The translations under genes and the position numbers were made by a program. A DNA stretch of 64,000 nt from CAZJLN01 sp964540765 (lineage in GTDB: Bacteria; Chloroflexota; Anaerolineae; Anaerolineales; Anaerolineaceae), in contig CAZINW010000007.1 of the NCBI GenBank assembly GCA_964540765.1, forward strand, positions 13,744-77,743, given 5' to 3'. Below, piece after piece: positions 53,008 to 61,703 of this stretch; within the stretch, counting starts at the first letter, position 1; every line of letters begins with the position of its first letter. The notes beneath the pieces were generated by a model. It was not told the DNA's origin, made no database searches, and worked only from the letters and a program-made list of their open reading frames with translations.

Positions 53008-54285
53008 ATGAACAAAATCATCGAGAAATTTGGAAAAATGGTTGCGGATGCGGTTCCTGCCTCCCCTCAAAAAGCCCTGTCACTTCTCAAGGCGGGTTAT
53101 CAAGTCAGTACGCTCCAGGCGGAGTACCTGCCTGACAAACGTCTTCTACCCCATCAAAAATGCGTTGCCAACATCAACAACGGCGCCATTCTGCAACCCT
53201 TGAAGCACCCGGAGCGCTCCGCTGTGGTCAATCTTTTCTTCCCTTGTGAGCCCCTGCATGCCATGCACATCACCCCCATGTCCACCGAAGGTCTGGCAGG
53301 ATACCTGAATGGGGCGGGCAGCGAGCAAACATTCATCGGCTATGCTGAGAATGCCGGTGTACCCCAGACCCTGTGTTCCTATCACAAAACCTTGCTGGGC
53401 GCAGCTCTCTCAGATGTGCTGCCAGCACCCCGCTTCGTCGCCAACACCTCGCTGGCATGTGATGCCAACCTGAACACCTTCCGCACCATCGCGTACCATT
53501 ACAGGGTGCCCCACTTCCAGGTGGATATTCCCAACGTGTGCACTGAGGAGACGATCCACTATGTCGCAGACCAGTTGAAGGATCTGACCTGCATGGTGGA
53601 GGAGATCATGGGCGCAAAGATGGAGGAAGATCATCTCAGGGAGGTCATTCGCAGCGGGAACCGCTCCCTGCAAATGTACCATGAGCACTTTCAACTGCTC
53701 TCTGGTAAATACATGCCAAGCAACCTGACCTCAGAAATGAACAAGATCTTTCCAACGCATGTTCTGATGGGGACGCCGGACGCGGAGAACTACTTTAAGC
53801 TTCTGCTGGAGGACACACGCGCTGCTGCGCCTTCGCACGGTGAAAAGCGCATCCTATGGGCGCATACCATCCCTTATTGGCAGGATTCCATGCGGGACAT
53901 GTTCAACTTTAACGAGCAGCGTCAACTGCTCGCCTGCGATATCAACTTTGACTACCTGGGGGAAATGGACGCAACACAGCCCTATGAATCCATGGCAAAA
54001 CGGCTTCTGCTCAACAGCCTCAACGGGCCGGAAGAGAACCGGGCGTGCATGCTGCTGGAGATGGCAAGGGAGCTCAAAGCGGATGGCGTGGTTTATTTTT
54101 GTCATTGGGGCTGCAAGCAAACCCTGGGCGGAGCGAACCTGATCAGTGAGTACCTGGAGAAAGAGGGAATTCCCGTTCTGGTGTTGGATGGCGACGGCTG
54201 TGACCGCAAAAATATTAACGATGGGCAGATGGTCACCAAACTGCAAGCTTTTTTTGAAGGGCTGGAAACCTCAACCTCTGCGTGA
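53008..54285 (+). CDS. 2-hydroxyacyl-CoA dehydratase/double-cubane-type subunit (copy A)
   Basis: A 425-residue protein of the HgdB/BcrB/DUF-type 2-hydroxyacyl-CoA dehydratase D-component family. Likely Fe-S ligands are Cys80 (FFPCEPLHAM), Cys123 (PQTLCSYHK) and Cys365 or Cys369 (CHWGCK). The GANLISEYLEKEGIPVLVLDGDGCD segment is the family's C-terminal helix-strand region. Dehydratases, benzoyl-CoA reductases and double-cubane-cluster proteins share this fold and need an ATP-dependent activase; one is fused to a related domain at 57522-59165. Its last two thirds match the copy at 56248 at the DNA level. The substrate is unknown. Confidence 0.85.
   Translation: MNKIIEKFGKMVADAVPASPQKALSLLKAGYQVSTLQAEYLPDKRLLPHQKCVANINNGAILQPLKHPERSAVVNLFFPCEPLHAMHITPMSTEGLAGYLNGAGSEQTFIGYAENAGVPQTLCSYHKTLLGAALSDVLPAPRFVANTSLACDANLNTFRTIAYHYRVPHFQVDIPNVCTEETIHYVADQLKDLTCMVEEIMGAKMEEDHLREVIRSGNRSLQMYHEHFQLLSGKYMPSNLTSEMNKIFPTHVLMGTPDAENYFKLLLEDTRAAAPSHGEKRILWAHTIPYWQDSMRDMFNFNEQRQLLACDINFDYLGEMDATQPYESMAKRLLLNSLNGPEENRACMLLEMARELKADGVVYFCHWGCKQTLGGANLISEYLEKEGIPVLVLDGDGCDRKNINDGQMVTKLQAFFEGLETSTSA
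53414..54195 (+). repeat. Long direct repeat, copy A (782 bp, appears identical)
   Basis: By eye this stretch matches 56657-57438 at every base, with an offset of 3243. The flanking parts of the two genes differ clearly both before and after it. It lies wholly inside the coding region. Confidence 0.9.
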
Positions 54286-54549
54286 CTGAAGTCTGCTTGG
54301 GGATACGCTTTACCTCTAAGCGACCTGTTCCAATTTTGTAGCTTGGGGTACAATCAGAGCCAATCAAGTAGGATCAATTCTCAAAAGGGCGTTTGGGCTT
54401 GATGAATGTAAGAGTCTCATGCGAAAAATGACTATAAAATACAACTTTAGTGCCAAGAAAAATTTTCGTTAAGTCAATATAATATAATCAATTGAAATGA
54501 AATTCAATCATAATATTCATTCATTTTAGTTTAGTGGAGAGAGAAGACA

Positions 54550-56097
54550 ATGAATAATAAAGAAACCCCTGAAGCACAACCTACCTTTGCTTTGAGTCCG
54601 CTTCTGAACGTTGTCGTTCAACAAGGACCCAAGATCGCCCAAAACAAGTCATTAGTAAAAATGGCTGCCAGAATGGGTGAGAATTGGATGATCAAAAACA
54701 AGAAAAACCGCCTTAATACTGAGACATCCATCCCCGCGGGGGTAATTGATGACCAAACCTCGCTGAGCCTGGCGATTTTAAGTACGGTAAAAAGGCTATT
54801 AATGGATCACAAACTTTCGGATGCAACCTATGAAAAAGCAGGGAATATCCTTGGTCGTGACCTGTTTATTGAAAAGAAGTTAAGGAAGGAAATATTTAAT
54901 GAATTTGTTGAGAAATTTGGAATAACCCAACCTTCCTTCCTGCTCATCAGTCCGTCCAAGGCATGTAATTTGCACTGCATTGGTTGTTATGCGGATTCTG
55001 ACGAACGCGTCCAGACCTTGGATTGGGACATCGTGGATAGGCTCATTACTGAGGCGCATGATATGTGGGGCATTCAGTTTACTGTGGTCAGCGGCGGCGA
55101 ACCGATGGCTTACCGTTCACAGGGCAAAAACCTGCTCGACCTGGCTGAAAAGCATAGCGATAATTATTTTATGTTTTACACGAATGGCACACTGATCACG
55201 GATGCGGTTGCAAAACGCATGGCAGACCTTGGAAATATCATCCCGATGATCTCACTGGAAGGATGGAGAGAACGCACCGACGCAAGACGCGGAGCGGGGG
55301 TTTTTGACAAGGCGGTGGCGACGATGGATCGCCTTTACGACGCCGGTGTGTTGTATGGAGTCTCCCTGACGCCAACCAGGGAAAACGCTGAGGAGATCCT
55401 TTCCGATGAATTCGTGGATTTCCTGTTCCTTGAGAAGCATGCTGGTGTTTGCTGGCTCTTCCAGTATATGCCAATTGGTCGCTCTTACACGCTTGATTTG
55501 ATGCCCACCCCGCAGCAGCGCCTGGAGATGTGGCAGAAAAGTTGGCAATTGGTGCGCGAAAAGAAGTACTTCCTGGCAGATTTCTGGAATTCTGGCACAG
55601 CGGTGGATGGCTGTTTATCCGCAGGTGGACATGGTAACGGCGGCTATTTCTATGTTGATTGGAATGGGAACGTTAATCCGTGTGTTTTTGTCCCATATTC
55701 ACCGGTAAACATTAAAAAAGTGTATGCAAATGGCGGAAATTTGAATGATGTCTTTACTGACCCTTTCTTTGCTGATATCCGCAAGTTTCAGGCTGAGATG
55801 AACGGTAAAACAAAGAAGAAAAACCTGATGAATCCCTGCCCGATCCGCGATCACAATGCTGATTTTCGGGAACTTTGTCGCAGGCATGAACCGGAACCAA
55901 GCGATGAAAATGCAGCCGCAGCGCTCCTGGATGCAGATTATGCCAGAGGGATGGATGCTTATGATGCGGAGTACCAGCAGCTCGTGGATGCAGTCTGGGA
56001 TAAGGTATATGTGCAAAATTCTCGGCTCACAAAGGAGGAATTAGCTGAAATTGTGGGGCCTGATGGTCATAAAATCCCGACTGAGGCTGAGGTTTAG
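54550..56097 (+). CDS. Radical SAM protein with SPASM-like C-terminus (paralogue 2)
   Basis: A 515-residue paralogue of the protein at 41815-43386. The cluster motif is C139-NLH-C143-IG-C146, followed by FTVVSGGEPMAYR and MISLEGWRERTDARRGAGVFDK. C-terminal Cys motifs VDGCLSAGGHGNGG, NPCVFVPYSP, NPCPIRDHN and RELCRRHE suggest one or two auxiliary Fe-S clusters. The N-terminal 130 residues are helical. GGAGAG precedes the ATG. It lies between two dehydratase-like genes on the same strand, so it may modify or assemble a part of that system. That role is inference from position. Confidence 0.88.
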   Translation: MNNKETPEAQPTFALSPLLNVVVQQGPKIAQNKSLVKMAARMGENWMIKNKKNRLNTETSIPAGVIDDQTSLSLAILSTVKRLLMDHKLSDATYEKAGNILGRDLFIEKKLRKEIFNEFVEKFGITQPSFLLISPSKACNLHCIGCYADSDERVQTLDWDIVDRLITEAHDMWGIQFTVVSGGEPMAYRSQGKNLLDLAEKHSDNYFMFYTNGTLITDAVAKRMADLGNIIPMISLEGWRERTDARRGAGVFDKAVATMDRLYDAGVLYGVSLTPTRENAEEILSDEFVDFLFLEKHAGVCWLFQYMPIGRSYTLDLMPTPQQRLEMWQKSWQLVREKKYFLADFWNSGTAVDGCLSAGGHGNGGYFYVDWNGNVNPCVFVPYSPVNIKKVYANGGNLNDVFTDPFFADIRKFQAEMNGKTKKKNLMNPCPIRDHNADFRELCRRHEPEPSDENAAAALLDADYARGMDAYDAEYQQLVDAVWDKVYVQNSRLTKEELAEIVGPDGHKIPTEAEV

Positions 56098-56247
56098 GTA
56101 ATACTTTCCCTGTCAAAGCGGGACAAAGCATGTCCCGTTCCATCCATGGCGACCTGCCTGTGGATAAATACAAGAAAATAGTGCAGGATGGTTCAAATTT
56201 TTTGAACCATCCTGCAAAGCAGGAAAGGCAACAGGCAGCCAGGCACC

Positions 56248-57522
56248 ATGAATAAAGCCATCGAAATCTTCGGGAACGTGGTTGGGGAAGCTGTCCCCAG
56301 CGCCCCCCAAAGAGCCTTCTCACTCTTGAATGTTGGCTATCATGCCTACGCACTTGCTGCGGAGATCATACCGCCCAATAAATGCATTCCGCCCCACCTG
56401 AAATACGTCACTGTCATCAACAACCGCTGCATCCTGCGGGCTTTGAACCACCCGGAGCGTTCCGCGATGGTCAATCTCTTCTTCCCTTGTGAAGTTCTGC
56501 ATGCCATGAACATTTATCCCTTGTTCTCGGAAGGGATGGCTGGCTATTTACATGGGGCAGGCAGCGAACAGGCTTTCATTGGTTATGCTGAAAATAGTGG
56601 CGTACCGCAGACCCTGTGCTCCTATCATAAAACCTTCCTGGGGGCGGCTCTCTCCAATGTGCTGCCAGCACCCCGCTTCGTCGCCAACACCTCGCTGGCA
56701 TGTGATGCCAACCTGAACACCTTCCGCACCATCGCGTACCATTACAGGGTGCCCCACTTCCAGGTGGATATTCCCAACGTGTGCACTGAGGAGACGATCC
56801 ACTATGTCGCAGACCAGTTGAAGGATCTGACCTGCATGGTGGAGGAGATCATGGGCGCAAAGATGGAGGAAGATCATCTCAGGGAGGTCATTCGCAGCGG
56901 GAACCGCTCCCTGCAAATGTACCATGAGCACTTTCAACTGCTCTCTGGTAAATACATGCCAAGCAACCTGACCTCAGAAATGAACAAGATCTTTCCAACG
57001 CATGTTCTGATGGGGACGCCGGACGCGGAGAACTACTTTAAGCTTCTGCTGGAGGACACACGCGCTGCTGCGCCTTCGCACGGTGAAAAGCGCATCCTAT
57101 GGGCGCATACCATCCCTTATTGGCAGGATTCCATGCGGGACATGTTCAACTTTAACGAGCAGCGTCAACTGCTCGCCTGCGATATCAACTTTGACTACCT
57201 GGGGGAAATGGACGCAACACAGCCCTATGAATCCATGGCAAAACGGCTTCTGCTCAACAGCCTCAACGGGCCGGAAGAGAACCGGGCGTGCATGCTGCTG
57301 GAGATGGCAAGGGAGCTCAAAGCGGATGGCGTGGTTTATTTTTGTCATTGGGGCTGCAAGCAAACCCTGGGCGGAGCGAACCTGATCAGTGAGTACCTGG
57401 AGAAAGAGGGAATTCCCGTTCTGGTGTTGGATGGCGACAGTTGCGACCCCAAAAACGTTAACGAAGGGCAGATGAACACCCGCCTGCAGGCTTTCCTGGA
57501 GATGCTGGAGGCGGAAAGGTGA
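56248..57522 (+). CDS. 2-hydroxyacyl-CoA dehydratase/double-cubane-type subunit (copy B)
   Basis: A 424-residue paralogue of the protein at 53008. The N-terminal 137 residues are clearly diverged (for example AFSLLNVGYHAYALAAEIIPPNK in place of ALSLLKAGYQVSTLQAEYLPDK), but the Cys positions FFPCE, LCSYHK and CHWGCK are kept. From there to residue 397 the protein is the same as copy A because the DNA appears identical. The last 27 residues diverge again. The stop codon overlaps the start of the fusion gene (TGATG), so the two are translationally coupled and probably interact. Confidence 0.85.
   Translation: MNKAIEIFGNVVGEAVPSAPQRAFSLLNVGYHAYALAAEIIPPNKCIPPHLKYVTVINNRCILRALNHPERSAMVNLFFPCEVLHAMNIYPLFSEGMAGYLHGAGSEQAFIGYAENSGVPQTLCSYHKTFLGAALSNVLPAPRFVANTSLACDANLNTFRTIAYHYRVPHFQVDIPNVCTEETIHYVADQLKDLTCMVEEIMGAKMEEDHLREVIRSGNRSLQMYHEHFQLLSGKYMPSNLTSEMNKIFPTHVLMGTPDAENYFKLLLEDTRAAAPSHGEKRILWAHTIPYWQDSMRDMFNFNEQRQLLACDINFDYLGEMDATQPYESMAKRLLLNSLNGPEENRACMLLEMARELKADGVVYFCHWGCKQTLGGANLISEYLEKEGIPVLVLDGDSCDPKNVNEGQMNTRLQAFLEMLEAER
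56657..57438 (+). repeat. Long direct repeat, copy B (782 bp, appears identical)
   Basis: Second copy of the stretch at 53414-54195. The abrupt edges inside coding sequence, with intact reading frame on both sides, point to gene conversion rather than simple duplication. Confidence 0.9.
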
Positions 57523-59165
57523 TGCGCTACATCTGCAAATATGCGCCGGCGGAGCTCCTGGCAGGCTTCGGGGAGCAGGCCACCCTCTATAACCCCATGC
57601 CGGATAATCTGGACGCGGCTGATGAGCTCACCCATCGCAACGTGTGCAGCTTTTCGCGCGCACTGCTTGCCGCACGCACTGAGAATGATCTGGATACCCT
57701 CATGCTCACTGATTGCTGCGATTCCATCCGGCGCGCGTGGGACGTGTTGCGTTCAATGGGGCAGAAGACGGTGATGCTCACGCTGCCGCGGCGGCAGGAC
57801 GAGTGTGCCAGGGAGATCTATAAGAACGAGATGCTGCGCTTTCTCAGGAAGCACGAAGAAGAAACCCGCAAGACCTTCGACTCATTAGCCTTTCGCGCTG
57901 TCTTCCAACGTGTGGAAGGGACAAGCGGCCCCTATGTGGCGGTGATGGGAGCGCGCATGGGAGATGGACTCATGGAGGAGATCCGCAAATTATCCCCTCT
58001 GCCGCTGCGCAACAACACCTGCACCGGCTTGCGCCAATTGGGAACCCCACCATCGAACGGGGATAATGAGGAATTGATGAACTGGTATGCTGGGGAACTG
58101 CTGGCACAGCCAGCCTGCATGCGCATGACCGACCTGAATTCCCGCCGTGCCCTTGTCGAAGACCCCAACCTGCGGGGCATTGTCTACAATACGGTTAAAT
58201 TCTGTGACTTTTATGGCTTTGAATATGCCGCTCTGCGAGAAATGCTGAAGGTGCCCATGGTAAAAATTGAAACCGATTACACCCCCCAAGGCGCGGGACA
58301 GATGATCACCCGCCTGCAGGCCTTTTTTGAGGAGATGCATACCCCCGCCCCGCGTGTCCCTGCCTTTGTGCGCCATAAAACGAAGGCATTCTATGCCGGC
58401 ATCGATAGTGGCTCCACCACCACCAATGCGGTCATTCTGGACGAAAACCAGAACATGGTTTCATACTGCACGCTGCTGACCGGGGTAAAGGTGGCGGAGA
58501 GTGCCAACCAGACACTGGAGGAAGCATTGAAGGAGGCAGGTCTTAAGCGGCAAGACATCCAGCGCACGGTGACCACGGGATACGGTCGCACGGACATTGC
58601 CTTCCGTGAAAGGGACGTCACCGAAATCACCTGTCACGCCAGGGGAGCGCACTTCCTCGACCCCAATGTACGTACGGTGATTGACATCGGTGGGCAGGAC
58701 AGCAAGATTATCCGGCTGGATGAGCGCGGTGGCGTCAGGGACTTCGTCATGAACGACAAATGTGCCGCGGGCACCGATCGTTTCCTGGAAATGATGGCAC
58801 AATCTTTGGGTTTGAGCATTGAGGAGATGGGTATTAGGGGGCTTTCCTCACGCGAGAGCATCACCATATCCAGCATGTGCTCGGTGTTTGCGCAGTCAGA
58901 GGTGGTCTCACTGATCGCTTCAGGCAAGCGCGTGGAGGACATCGTGCGTGGGCTGAACCGCTCGGTGGCTGCCAAGGTGACAGCTTTGGCAGGGCGCAGG
59001 GGGATGGAGCGGGAATGGATGATGACCGGTGGTGTGGCAAAGAACCCCGGTGTGGTAGCTGCCATTGAGGAACGCTTGGGGGGAAATGTGCTTATACCTG
59101 AGGAGCCGGAGTTGTGCGGCGCATTGGGCGCGGCGCTGATCGCGAGGGAGGAGGCTGGCAGTTGA
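57522..59165 (+). CDS. Fusion of dehydratase D-type domain and BadF/HgdC-type ATP-dependent activase
   Basis: A 547-residue fusion. Residues about 1-280 resemble the second subunit of 2-hydroxyacyl-CoA dehydratases, with Cys in HRNVCSFSRALL, LTDCCDSIRR and NNTCTGLRQLG. From FYAGIDSGSTTTNAVILDE (about residue 288) the protein is an ASKHA-fold activase: VTTGYGRTDIAF, TVIDIGGQDSKII and MMTGGVAKNPGVV are nucleotide-binding motifs. Cys414 (NDKCAAGTD) and Cys453 (SSMCSVFAQSE) are 39 apart, as in HgdC, where they hold the bridging [4Fe-4S] cluster of the dimer. It would hydrolyse ATP to drive low-potential electrons into the partner subunits encoded just upstream. Confidence 0.88.
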   Translation: MRYICKYAPAELLAGFGEQATLYNPMPDNLDAADELTHRNVCSFSRALLAARTENDLDTLMLTDCCDSIRRAWDVLRSMGQKTVMLTLPRRQDECAREIYKNEMLRFLRKHEEETRKTFDSLAFRAVFQRVEGTSGPYVAVMGARMGDGLMEEIRKLSPLPLRNNTCTGLRQLGTPPSNGDNEELMNWYAGELLAQPACMRMTDLNSRRALVEDPNLRGIVYNTVKFCDFYGFEYAALREMLKVPMVKIETDYTPQGAGQMITRLQAFFEEMHTPAPRVPAFVRHKTKAFYAGIDSGSTTTNAVILDENQNMVSYCTLLTGVKVAESANQTLEEALKEAGLKRQDIQRTVTTGYGRTDIAFRERDVTEITCHARGAHFLDPNVRTVIDIGGQDSKIIRLDERGGVRDFVMNDKCAAGTDRFLEMMAQSLGLSIEEMGIRGLSSRESITISSMCSVFAQSEVVSLIASGKRVEDIVRGLNRSVAAKVTALAGRRGMEREWMMTGGVAKNPGVVAAIEERLGGNVLIPEEPELCGALGAALIAREEAGS

Positions 59166-59286
59166 ACATCCGCTACAGGGGAAGTGGACGTTCACCTTTG
59201 AACTATCAGCTATTTGAGTAACTTTTCCATCAAATTTGCATCTGAATTATTGTAATCAATAAAATTAGATTGATGGAGAAAATAAC

Positions 59287-59487
59287 ATGAAGAAAAATAT
59301 GAGCAACCTTGACCGTATTATCCGCACCATCCTCGCAATCGTCTTTGCGATCCTCTACTTTACCAGCACCGTTACAGGCACCTGGGGCATCGTGCTGCTG
59401 GTCATCGCAATTGTCTTCGCATTGACCAGCCTGATCGGCTTCTGCCCGCTTTATACACTCTTCAAGTTTAGCACGCTGAAGAAGTAG
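59287..59487 (+). CDS. DUF2892 (YgaP-like) small membrane protein
   Basis: A 66-residue protein with two membrane helices. It opens with KKNMSNLDRIIRTILAIVFAILYF and ends with GFCPLYTLFKFST, both hallmarks of DUF2892, including the conserved Cys-Pro of GFCPLY. In other bacteria the domain is fused or linked to rhodaneses and sulfur or redox proteins. GGAG precedes the ATG. It lies 121 bp after the activase fusion and ends at a strong terminator. Confidence 0.87.
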   Translation: MKKNMSNLDRIIRTILAIVFAILYFTSTVTGTWGIVLLVIAIVFALTSLIGFCPLYTLFKFSTLKK

Positions 59488-59505
59488 CGCTATAGCTAGT
59501 CAAAC

Positions 59506-59543
59506 AAAAAAGGAGACCGTTCACTTGCGACGATCTCCTTTTT
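59506..59543. terminator. Bidirectional terminator between converging genes
   Basis: AAAAAGGAGA and TCTCCTTTTT form a stem with A- and T-runs on both sides. It can end both the DUF2892 transcript and the minus-strand transcript from the PHP hydrolase gene. Confidence 0.85.
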
Positions 59544-59588
59544 GCTTTTAAATCAAGTTGCCTATGTTTCATTAAATCGAAGTGGTAC

Positions 59589-60902
59589 TTACCTCTCAAA
59601 ATAGATTGGATTGGAAAGCAGGGCGGGCAGAGGCGGGATGCCTGGCAAGAAGGTGCGCAGGATCTGCACCGCAATGAAACCAGGCTTGTCCATCGGCACT
59701 TCCAGCTCACAAATGCCATCCACGGGCGCCTGCAGCAGGTCACGGTTGCCGTCAGCGCTGAGAATGCGCACCACATCGCCGGTCTTGAGCCCATCCGCGT
59801 GGATGTTTAACGTCAAACCCTCCGCCAGGGTGCAGGTGTCGCCCATCATGGCTAAGCCGCAAGTCGTGCTCAGGATGGGTCCATTTGGGGCAAAGCTAAT
59901 ATAACTGTGCCCCTGTTTAATTGCTGAGAGCAGGTCAGTCGGGCTGTCCGAGAGGGCGTACACACCCATGCAGGGACCACCCAGAATTTGGAAGAGGGCA
60001 TCCCTATGGTAGTCGCTCCCGCCCGTGATGGGGATTTTTTTACCGGTTGCCAACAGTTGCAACCAGAATCCAACCGCGCGCAAGTTGCTCTCGCGCATGG
60101 GTCCGTTCCAGACCTCCAGGCAGTCGAAGGGCAGGCTTCCCATTTCGAATTTGAAAGGGCAGCTCTCTTCAAAAGGATGGGCGATTGAGATAAGGGCGCC
60201 GCGCTCATGTGCGCTGATGAAACGGGCACGCGCATCTTCAACGGTGTTTGTAAAAAATGGTGCATCATAGGGCTGATCCGCGCCTAGAAAGGTGGCATGC
60301 CCTTGGTAATGCGTCCATTCCACGCCAGGGATCAGCGTTATGCCGGGAATGCGGGGCAGGGCGGCAGTACTGACCATCTGGTTGTGATCGGTGATGGCAA
60401 GGAAATCCAGCCCGTGCCTTAGAGCATGCCTGCCGAGTTCTTCAGCAGTGAGCACGCCGTCGGATGCGAGCGTGTGGGTGTGGATGTCACCCTTGTAGAG
60501 GTGCAACTGCTTGGGTGTGAATTCCAGCTCATAGGTGACGGTAACGCCTGAGGCTGCCACCTTGTAGGCACCCACCAAGATCTGCCACTGACCCGGGGTG
60601 AGCGGGTGGGGGGTGTAGCCGGGCGTGGCAGCGGTCGCACTGAGGGTGAAGCTGCTTTTGTCCGAACCGGAAGCGCCCACCTGGCTGCCGTCTGCTGCGA
60701 CCAGCCCCAAGTCAATGATGTTGACTTTGACGCGGGGTGTGAAGCTGCCGTTTTCAAGTGTGCTGTCATCACGCGTGTAACGATCGTAGTGGTAGCTGAG
60801 CGTCAGGGAGGCGGTATCTGCAGGCATCTCAAAGGGGATGGTGAAGTATTCGCCCTCCCGTTCATGGGGGATGAAGATTTCCAGGTTGGTTTTACTTGTC
60901 AA
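59589..60902 (-). CDS. CehA/McbA-family PHP-domain metallohydrolase
   Basis: A 437-residue protein with an N-terminal beta-rich domain (about residues 1-150) and a PHP domain starting YKGDIHTHTLASDGVLTAEELGRHALRHGLDFLAITDHNQM. This supplies the HxH and TDHN metal ligands; ISIAHPFEE and GGSDYH supply the later His and Asp. The start is TTG 60902 with AAGGAG six bases upstream, 10 bp after the esterase stop. The open frame continues upstream against the esterase gene, but that part is not protein-like. Family members hydrolyse phosphoesters or carbamate-like bonds. It may act on a product imported by the adjacent symporter. Confidence 0.83.
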   Translation of the reverse strand: MTSKTNLEIFIPHEREGEYFTIPFEMPADTASLTLSYHYDRYTRDDSTLENGSFTPRVKVNIIDLGLVAADGSQVGASGSDKSSFTLSATAATPGYTPHPLTPGQWQILVGAYKVAASGVTVTYELEFTPKQLHLYKGDIHTHTLASDGVLTAEELGRHALRHGLDFLAITDHNQMVSTAALPRIPGITLIPGVEWTHYQGHATFLGADQPYDAPFFTNTVEDARARFISAHERGALISIAHPFEESCPFKFEMGSLPFDCLEVWNGPMRESNLRAVGFWLQLLATGKKIPITGGSDYHRDALFQILGGPCMGVYALSDSPTDLLSAIKQGHSYISFAPNGPILSTTCGLAMMGDTCTLAEGLTLNIHADGLKTGDVVRILSADGNRDLLQAPVDGICELEVPMDKPGFIAVQILRTFLPGIPPLPALLSNPIYFER

Positions 60903-60912
60903 TGGGATCTCC

Positions 60913-61689
60913 TTATACCTGCGGGGGCTCGCCCAGGACAATCTTGAGGAAGCGTTTGATATGGCGATCCCAGAAGTGCCAGTCATGTTTGCCATCCTCT
61001 TCGCAGTAGTCCAGGGGGATGCCGAACTGCTGGCAGGCGGCATTGAACATCTGGTTGACGGGATAGAGGTCATCCTGCCTGCCACAGGCAACGAAAAGGC
61101 GGGGCAGGGCAGCCGGGTTCTGGGCAGCTTTCTGCAGCCAGACCATGGAATCATGCTCACTGCCCTGTAATTTATCCAGGTCGCCGAAGATATGGGCGAA
61201 TTCTGCTTGGCGTGGGTCGTCAGGCATGGCGCTTATGATCGCAAGCGAGAGGGCGCCGGAGAAACTGGCGGCTGCGGCAAAACGCTCCGGGTAGCGGAAG
61301 GCAGCCTTGAAGGCGCCATACCCGCCCATGGATAAGCCGGCGATGAAGGTGTTTTCACGCACGGGGGCGAGCCCGAAAACATCCTTCAAATAGGCAGGCA
61401 GCTCTTCCACCAGGTAGGTGAAGTAAAGCTGCCCGTTGGGTTGATCGGTGTAGAAGCTGCGCCCGACGGAAGGCATGACAACCACCAGGCCATATTCGTT
61501 GGCGACAGTCTCGATGGAGGAGTAGCGTTGCCAGGCGCTGCCGTCGTCGCTGAGACCATGCAACAGGTAGAGCAGCTTGCGCTCGCGCAGCGGGACAGTC
61601 CCCATTTTGCCGGGTTCGGGCAGGATCAGGTAGAGTGGAGTGCAGACTTTGACGGTATCAGGGGTGTGATCAAGACGGATGAGAGCCAT
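60913..61689 (-). CDS. Esterase D/tributyrin-esterase-like alpha/beta hydrolase
   Basis: A 258-residue esterase of the S-formylglutathione hydrolase/EstA class. KLLYLLHGLSDDGSAWQRYSS is the oxyanion-hole region, IAGLSMGGYGAFKAAFRYPERF carries the nucleophilic Ser, ACGRQDDLY the Asp and DGKHDWHFWDRHI the His. No signal peptide is seen. It may remove acetyl or feruloyl groups from sugars, consistent with the neighbouring GPH-type sugar transporter. It lies in a three-gene operon: transporter, esterase, PHP hydrolase. Confidence 0.88.
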   Translation of the reverse strand: MALIRLDHTPDTVKVCTPLYLILPEPGKMGTVPLRERKLLYLLHGLSDDGSAWQRYSSIETVANEYGLVVVMPSVGRSFYTDQPNGQLYFTYLVEELPAYLKDVFGLAPVRENTFIAGLSMGGYGAFKAAFRYPERFAAAASFSGALSLAIISAMPDDPRQAEFAHIFGDLDKLQGSEHDSMVWLQKAAQNPAALPRLFVACGRQDDLYPVNQMFNAACQQFGIPLDYCEEDGKHDWHFWDRHIKRFLKIVLGEPPQV

Positions 61690-61703
61690 TTAATTGATCC
61701 TTT

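Noticed and set aside
60903..61160. Extension of the PHP hydrolase reading frame upstream of 60902
   Set aside because: It overlaps the well-supported esterase gene on the same strand in another frame and its residues are low-complexity Ser/Pro/Arg-rich; a TTG with AAGGAG at 60902 gives a normal start.
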